Assembly (NCBI RefSeq): GCF_019656455.1
Contig: NZ_BPMK01000008.1
Coordinates: forward strand, 62,001-126,000
Reading direction: 5' to 3'
DNA from: Noviherbaspirillum aridicola
GTDB taxonomy: Bacteria; Pseudomonadota; Gammaproteobacteria; Burkholderiales; Burkholderiaceae_D
DNA length: 64,000 nucleotides
The position numbers and the translations under genes are program-made. Below the pieces are notes generated by a model. It was not told the origin of the DNA. It did not search any database and saw only the letters and a list, made by a program, of their open reading frames with translations. This document shows positions 60,250 to 64,000 of the stretch, piece by piece. Within the stretch, counting starts at the first letter, position 1. Each line of letters opens with the position of its first letter.

Positions 60250-61221
60250 ATGAGGACATTTCGCACATTACTTGCGGGCGCCTTGCTCGCCATCAGCGCT
60301 TCCGCTCTTGCGGATGCCTACCCGGACAAGCCGATCAAGCTCGTGATTCCGTTCCCGCCCGGCGGTACCACCGATATCGTCGGCCGCATCGTCGCCGAGC
60401 AGCTCGGCAAGGAACTGGGCAAACCCGTGATCGTCGAAAACCGGGGCGGCGGCGGAGGCAGCATCGGCGCGGCGTCGATCGCCAAGGCCGATCCGGACGG
60501 CTACACGATCGGCATGGCCACCGTGTCCACTCACGCGGTCAACCCCGCCTGCAATCCGAAGCTCGGCTATGACCCGCTGGCCGACTTTGCGCCCATCACG
60601 AATGTCGCCCGCACGCCCAACGTCCTCACCGTCGGCCCCAAGTTCAAGCCTGCCGACTTCAAGGAATTCATGGCGCAGGTCAAGGCACAGCCGGGCAAGC
60701 TGACCTACGCGACGTCGGGCACCTGCAGCATTCTTCACATGGTGGGCGAGCAGTTCAAGGTCGCGACCGGCACCTTCATCCTGCATGTGCCGTACCGCGG
60801 TTCCGGGCCGGCGCTCAACGATCTGCTCGGCGGGCAGGTCGACATGATGTTCGATAACCTGCCGTCCTCCATCTCCCATATCAAGGCGGGCAAGCTGCGT
60901 CCTCTGGCGATCGCCTGGCCGAAGCGGCTCGATTACATGCCCGGCGTGCTCACGTTTGAAGAACTCGGAATCAGGCAGGTGAACGACCCGGCCTGGTACG
61001 GGTTCGTCGCGCCGCCCAGGACGCCGAAGGAAATCATCACCCGGCTGCACCAGGCGACGGTCAAGGTGCTCAACAACCCCGAGGTCAGGGAACGGCTGCG
61101 TACCAACGGTGCCGAGCCCGTCGGCAATTCGCCGTCCGAGTATGCGGCGGAGATCGCGGCAGAGCTGAGCAAGATGAAGAATCTCGTGATCAAGCAAGGC
61201 ATCAAGTTCGACGGCGTCTGA
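60250..61221 (+). CDS. Bug/TctC-type tricarboxylate binding protein
   Basis: A 323-residue periplasmic receptor of the Bug family, very abundant in Burkholderiales. The signal peptide ends near SALA before DAYPDKPIKLVIPFPPGGTTD; IVENRGGGGGSIGAASIAKADPDGYT is the family hallmark. Such proteins deliver carboxylates to TctAB permeases; none is adjacent. GAGGAGA precedes the ATG. The cluster ends in a strong terminator just after this gene. Confidence 0.93.
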   Translation: MRTFRTLLAGALLAISASALADAYPDKPIKLVIPFPPGGTTDIVGRIVAEQLGKELGKPVIVENRGGGGGSIGAASIAKADPDGYTIGMATVSTHAVNPACNPKLGYDPLADFAPITNVARTPNVLTVGPKFKPADFKEFMAQVKAQPGKLTYATSGTCSILHMVGEQFKVATGTFILHVPYRGSGPALNDLLGGQVDMMFDNLPSSISHIKAGKLRPLAIAWPKRLDYMPGVLTFEELGIRQVNDPAWYGFVAPPRTPKEIITRLHQATVKVLNNPEVRERLRTNGAEPVGNSPSEYAAEIAAELSKMKNLVIKQGIKFDGV

Positions 61222-61247
61222 TATACGTCAATCGCTGCAAACCCGTG

Positions 61248-61283
61248 ACGGCAGGCTGGTATTCCAGCCTGCCGTTTTTTTTT
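61248..61283 (+). terminator. Terminator after the TctC-type gene
   Basis: A perfect 12-bp stem ACGGCAGGCTGG / CCAGCCTGCCGT with a TATT loop is followed by nine T (61275-61283). It closes the hydroxyacid cluster. Confidence 0.97.
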
Positions 61284-61487
61284 GCGGCGTGTTTTTCCGC
61301 ATGAAGCGGCCGACACGCAAGCATGCCAGGGGTGGGGCGTTCCCAAGCGTTGAGGGAGAGGGGCTTCGGTTTTCGCATGCGGCGCGTGGAACCATGCGCG
61401 CACTCGCGCCACACAGTGCCGCATCGTTGACGATGAAATCAATGATCCTTGCATGGCTCCATTCACCCTTGTTACAGGAAGCACCCA

Positions 61488-64000
61488 ATGGCAAGCATAA
61501 GCAGCTACATACCCCGGGTCACGCTTGCACGTGCGCCGGGAGAAAGCCCGGCCGCCAGGCAGCAAGTGCCGGCAAGCCAGCAAGCACCCGCCGGTCCGCA
61601 GCAAGCAGCGACCCGCCCGGCACCGATTGGGACGAGATCGTTTCTCGAAGTGGCCGCGCGCATGCGGGCCGCGGCATCAGGCACGGCCGGGCATGAAACG
61701 TCGGCAGCGGCGCGCGACGGGGGACAGCAAGCGCATCATGGGACGCTGAAGAAGCTGCTCGCCGCACTGACGGGCAAAGGAATCCGCAGAAGCAATGCGC
61801 AGGCCGGCGGCGCTGCCGCGTATGGCAAGAACATCGTCGTCTACTCCGCCCGGGAGCTGCACGATGGAGCGAAAGTGCCAGCGCCGAGCAAGGATGCGCA
61901 GGCGGTGAGGTTCAGATTCGTCGGTGCGGCCCAGGTAAAGGTCGTCAGCGGACACATGGCGCCATTCCTGTTCGAGAACAACCCGCCGGCGATCGCCAAG
62001 ACCGAGCACGCGACACAGCTCGATCCGTACGACGCAGCGGATTCGGTCTTCATGATGGGGACGAGCCTCGACGATATGGATCGCGTCAAGAGCCGGATTC
62101 CGCCGTTCGCGCGGATCGTCATCTCCAGCAATGACACAGCGTCGGTGCACCAGCAGGTTTCTTATCTCGCGCATGTCAGACCGGACCTGAATGTGTTCGG
62201 CCATGCGTCGCGTCTCCATGATCCGGAAAACCTCATCGGGGCGAAGGAGGCGTTCACGCGCGTGGCGAATGTGCTGGGCGGCGCGAAGGATGTCGTCACG
62301 CACGTGCTCAACAGGAAGGACAGCAAATGGATCTCCGAGAACCTGGGGATCGAGGTCGCGCCGGGAACCGCGATCACTGCGGTCTTCGACCGGCACGGCG
62401 GGCTGGACCAGCGTGCCTTCAGGCGTGCGCTCGAAGAGGTGAAGGTGCGGCACGAGGTACCTATGGTCGCCGGTGCGGCGACCGCGCTTGCCGATCCGGG
62501 GCGCGTCCTCGGGCGAAGGCTGGCCAATGCAGGAATGCGCAAGTCCCACGCGGCGGAGAAGGAAGCGGCAGGAAGCCGGAGCCCGCAGGCGGCGGGGGAT
62601 GCCGCGGACGCGCCTGCCGTCTCGCGCCGATGGCAGGCGCTCAAGGCAAAGATCGGGCGCGAGGCGATGAAGGGGTACGTGAAGAATATCGGGCTGAAGG
62701 AGCAGGATGAAGTTCTTCAGAGCGTGCAGTCGGCAGTCGAGCTGTTCAGAAATCTGAACCTGGAAAATGTGCCGGTCATCGACCCGCCGGCGATGCCGAA
62801 GGATCTGTTCAGCGTGGTTGGCGACAGCATGGTCTTCGGTGACGGCAACATCGGCCTCGCACTGGTCGAGACACTCGGCGGCAATGCCCGCGTAAGTCTC
62901 GTCAGAAGGAAGCCCGCCGGGGATCTCGCCGACCTCGCCGGCGCCGGCTTTCAGGCTTCGCTTGACGCCTATTACGCGAAGCGGAAACCGGACGTCTCGC
63001 ACCTGGGCAGTCCGGAAAATCCGATCGCCGAATACGGGCTGGAAGGCTTGCCTGATTACTGGCACCCGGAAGGCGGCAAGACCAGGGGGCCGGATGCGAA
63101 GACCGTCTTCCTGACGGCCTCGGTGCCGAAGCCGGTACGCGGTGGGAAAGTGGTGACGGACCGTCCGGCGATGATGCGGGGTAATCTGGAAGTGATGGTC
63201 GGGGCGTTGCGCAAGATACCGGCGAGCGTAGGGCAGATCCAGATCATTACGAACCCGAGCACCGAAATGGCTTTCGCGGCGTGGCTGCTGCGGCCCGATT
63301 TCCCGCAGGCCGCGATCGTCTGTTGCCATGCCGGGACCGACACCACCCGCCAGCGCGCTCGCGTCACGGATCCCGATCGGCCGGACAGCTATTTCACGCT
63401 TGGTCCGCACGAGAAAGAGCAGGTCAATGTCGACTTCGAGGCGCAGGAAGGACAAGGCGCGATCGACGACGCCATTCCCACCATGGGCGGCGACATTACC
63501 AGGCGTTCGGGCGGGCAGGCCGCGACCGTGACCACCGGCCTGGCCAGCCTGAATGAAGCCTACGACATTTACACCCGCAAGCCGGGCAGCTATGCGGTCC
63601 CGCTCACGGCCGACGAAGCCGGGTGGCTCACCCGCTTCGTCAGGGGCTTGCAGGAATCCCTCGGGCAGCCGACGGATTTCCAGATACAGGAAGGCGCGGC
63701 CATCACGATTCCACGCAAAGGCGACATGTCGATCAACAAGGAAGTGCTCGAAAAAGCGAAGGCCGTCAATGGCTTCGCCGAGCGCGCCATCGCCGCCGCC
63801 TCCGTCGTGGAACAAGGCAGGACCGCCGTCCTCGATGCGGTCGCAAGCCTGCTGGAGGGGCGGCGGCTCGAGAACGGCCATCGCGACATCGATATCGTGC
63901 GGTATCCGGCGCTGTCCCAGGTGAGGGACAGCATGGATCTGAGCGGTCTCACGCCTGAAGACAGACGGCAGTTCGTTCTCGACCATCGGGACAAGCTGCT
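61488..64000 (+). CDS. Large effector-like protein with divergent LDH/MDH-like domain(s), cut by window edge
   Basis: An open frame of 837 codons without a stop before the window ends. AGGAAG lies 6 nt before the ATG. Residues 1-100 are low-complexity (Ala, Gln, Pro, Ser), as in secreted effectors. Residues about 439-700 resemble a lactate/malate dehydrogenase: GDGNIG loop (451-456), FLTASVPKP, R-x6-N spacing in DRPAMMRGN, ITNPSTE (587-593), HAGTDTTRQR (614-623) and LGPHEKE (His641) in family order. Residues about 110-300 may hold a weaker first copy (VISSN, FGHASRLHD, HVLNRKDSKW). Several catalytic positions are altered, so activity is uncertain. No signal peptide. I do not know the function. 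Confidence 0.75.
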   Translation, partial: MASISSYIPRVTLARAPGESPAARQQVPASQQAPAGPQQAATRPAPIGTRSFLEVAARMRAAASGTAGHETSAAARDGGQQAHHGTLKKLLAALTGKGIRRSNAQAGGAAAYGKNIVVYSARELHDGAKVPAPSKDAQAVRFRFVGAAQVKVVSGHMAPFLFENNPPAIAKTEHATQLDPYDAADSVFMMGTSLDDMDRVKSRIPPFARIVISSNDTASVHQQVSYLAHVRPDLNVFGHASRLHDPENLIGAKEAFTRVANVLGGAKDVVTHVLNRKDSKWISENLGIEVAPGTAITAVFDRHGGLDQRAFRRALEEVKVRHEVPMVAGAATALADPGRVLGRRLANAGMRKSHAAEKEAAGSRSPQAAGDAADAPAVSRRWQALKAKIGREAMKGYVKNIGLKEQDEVLQSVQSAVELFRNLNLENVPVIDPPAMPKDLFSVVGDSMVFGDGNIGLALVETLGGNARVSLVRRKPAGDLADLAGAGFQASLDAYYAKRKPDVSHLGSPENPIAEYGLEGLPDYWHPEGGKTRGPDAKTVFLTASVPKPVRGGKVVTDRPAMMRGNLEVMVGALRKIPASVGQIQIITNPSTEMAFAAWLLRPDFPQAAIVCCHAGTDTTRQRARVTDPDRPDSYFTLGPHEKEQVNVDFEAQEGQGAIDDAIPTMGGDITRRSGGQAATVTTGLASLNEAYDIYTRKPGSYAVPLTADEAGWLTRFVRGLQESLGQPTDFQIQEGAAITIPRKGDMSINKEVLEKAKAVNGFAERAIAAASVVEQGRTAVLDAVASLLEGRRLENGHRDIDIVRYPALSQVRDSMDLSGLTPEDRRQFVLDHRDKL

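Noticed and set aside
61677-63986. A closed minus-strand frame of 769 codons opposite the right-edge gene
   Set aside because: It is His/Arg-rich and family-less, typical of antisense shadows in GC-rich DNA. The plus frame has a good ribosome site, coding-like third positions and recognisable LDH/MDH motifs.

Overview
The window is GC-rich chromosomal DNA from a betaproteobacterium, most likely an Oxalobacteraceae (Herbaspirillum/Noviherbaspirillum-like) member of the Burkholderiales. The evidence is the gene content: a BPH-type proteasome homologue inside the pyruvate dehydrogenase operon, lipoyl-domain-bearing AceF and LpdA, a small Trp-rich membrane protein, the zapB-zapA-6S RNA-EVE order, and the ilvD / lysR-lgt neighbourhood. 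The genus is inference.

Left part (1-18.4 kb): the truncated 3' end of rho, then trxA; an addB-addA recombination helicase-nuclease pair; and a seven-gene minus-strand surface-sensing cluster. That cluster is a complete wspA-B-C-D-E-F array with 4-nt overlaps at almost every junction, followed by a membrane PAS-GGDEF-EAL protein where WspR would normally sit.

Centre-left (18.4-28.0 kb): the most unusual locus. A 1922-residue protein is built almost entirely of Ser/Thr-rich octapeptides in unbroken 24-bp register. Directly downstream on the same strand lie a TPR-GT41 (OGT/SPINDLY-type) glycosyltransferase and a fused SAM-methyltransferase/GT9 glycosyltransferase. I read this as a candidate glycosylated repeat-protein (surface fibre or adhesin) system.

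Middle (28.4-53.8 kb): mostly housekeeping. tRNA-Ala(CGC), zapB-zapA, 6S RNA, EVE protein, TauE/SafE permease, lysR-lgt-matB divergent from ilvD, cytochrome c, an ornithine-cyclodeaminase-family reductase, livJ-like binding protein divergent from an Lrp regulator, dadA, the folD-prlC-grx-holC operon, and aceE-aceF-BPH-lpdA. A 304-residue protein of unknown function with Pro/Ala-rich ends sits at 39.8 kb.

Right part (53.8-64 kb): accessory genes. An LRR-NEL E3 ubiquitin-ligase effector (IpaH/SspH type) is followed by a LysR-controlled cluster of an ABC-type binding protein, an FMN 2-hydroxyacid oxidase and a Bug/TctC binding protein. At the right edge is a large open frame with no stop before the window ends. 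It has an effector-like N-terminus and at least one, possibly two, divergent lactate/malate-dehydrogenase-like domains. The NEL protein implies that this organism delivers proteins into eukaryotic cells, probably by a type III system encoded elsewhere.
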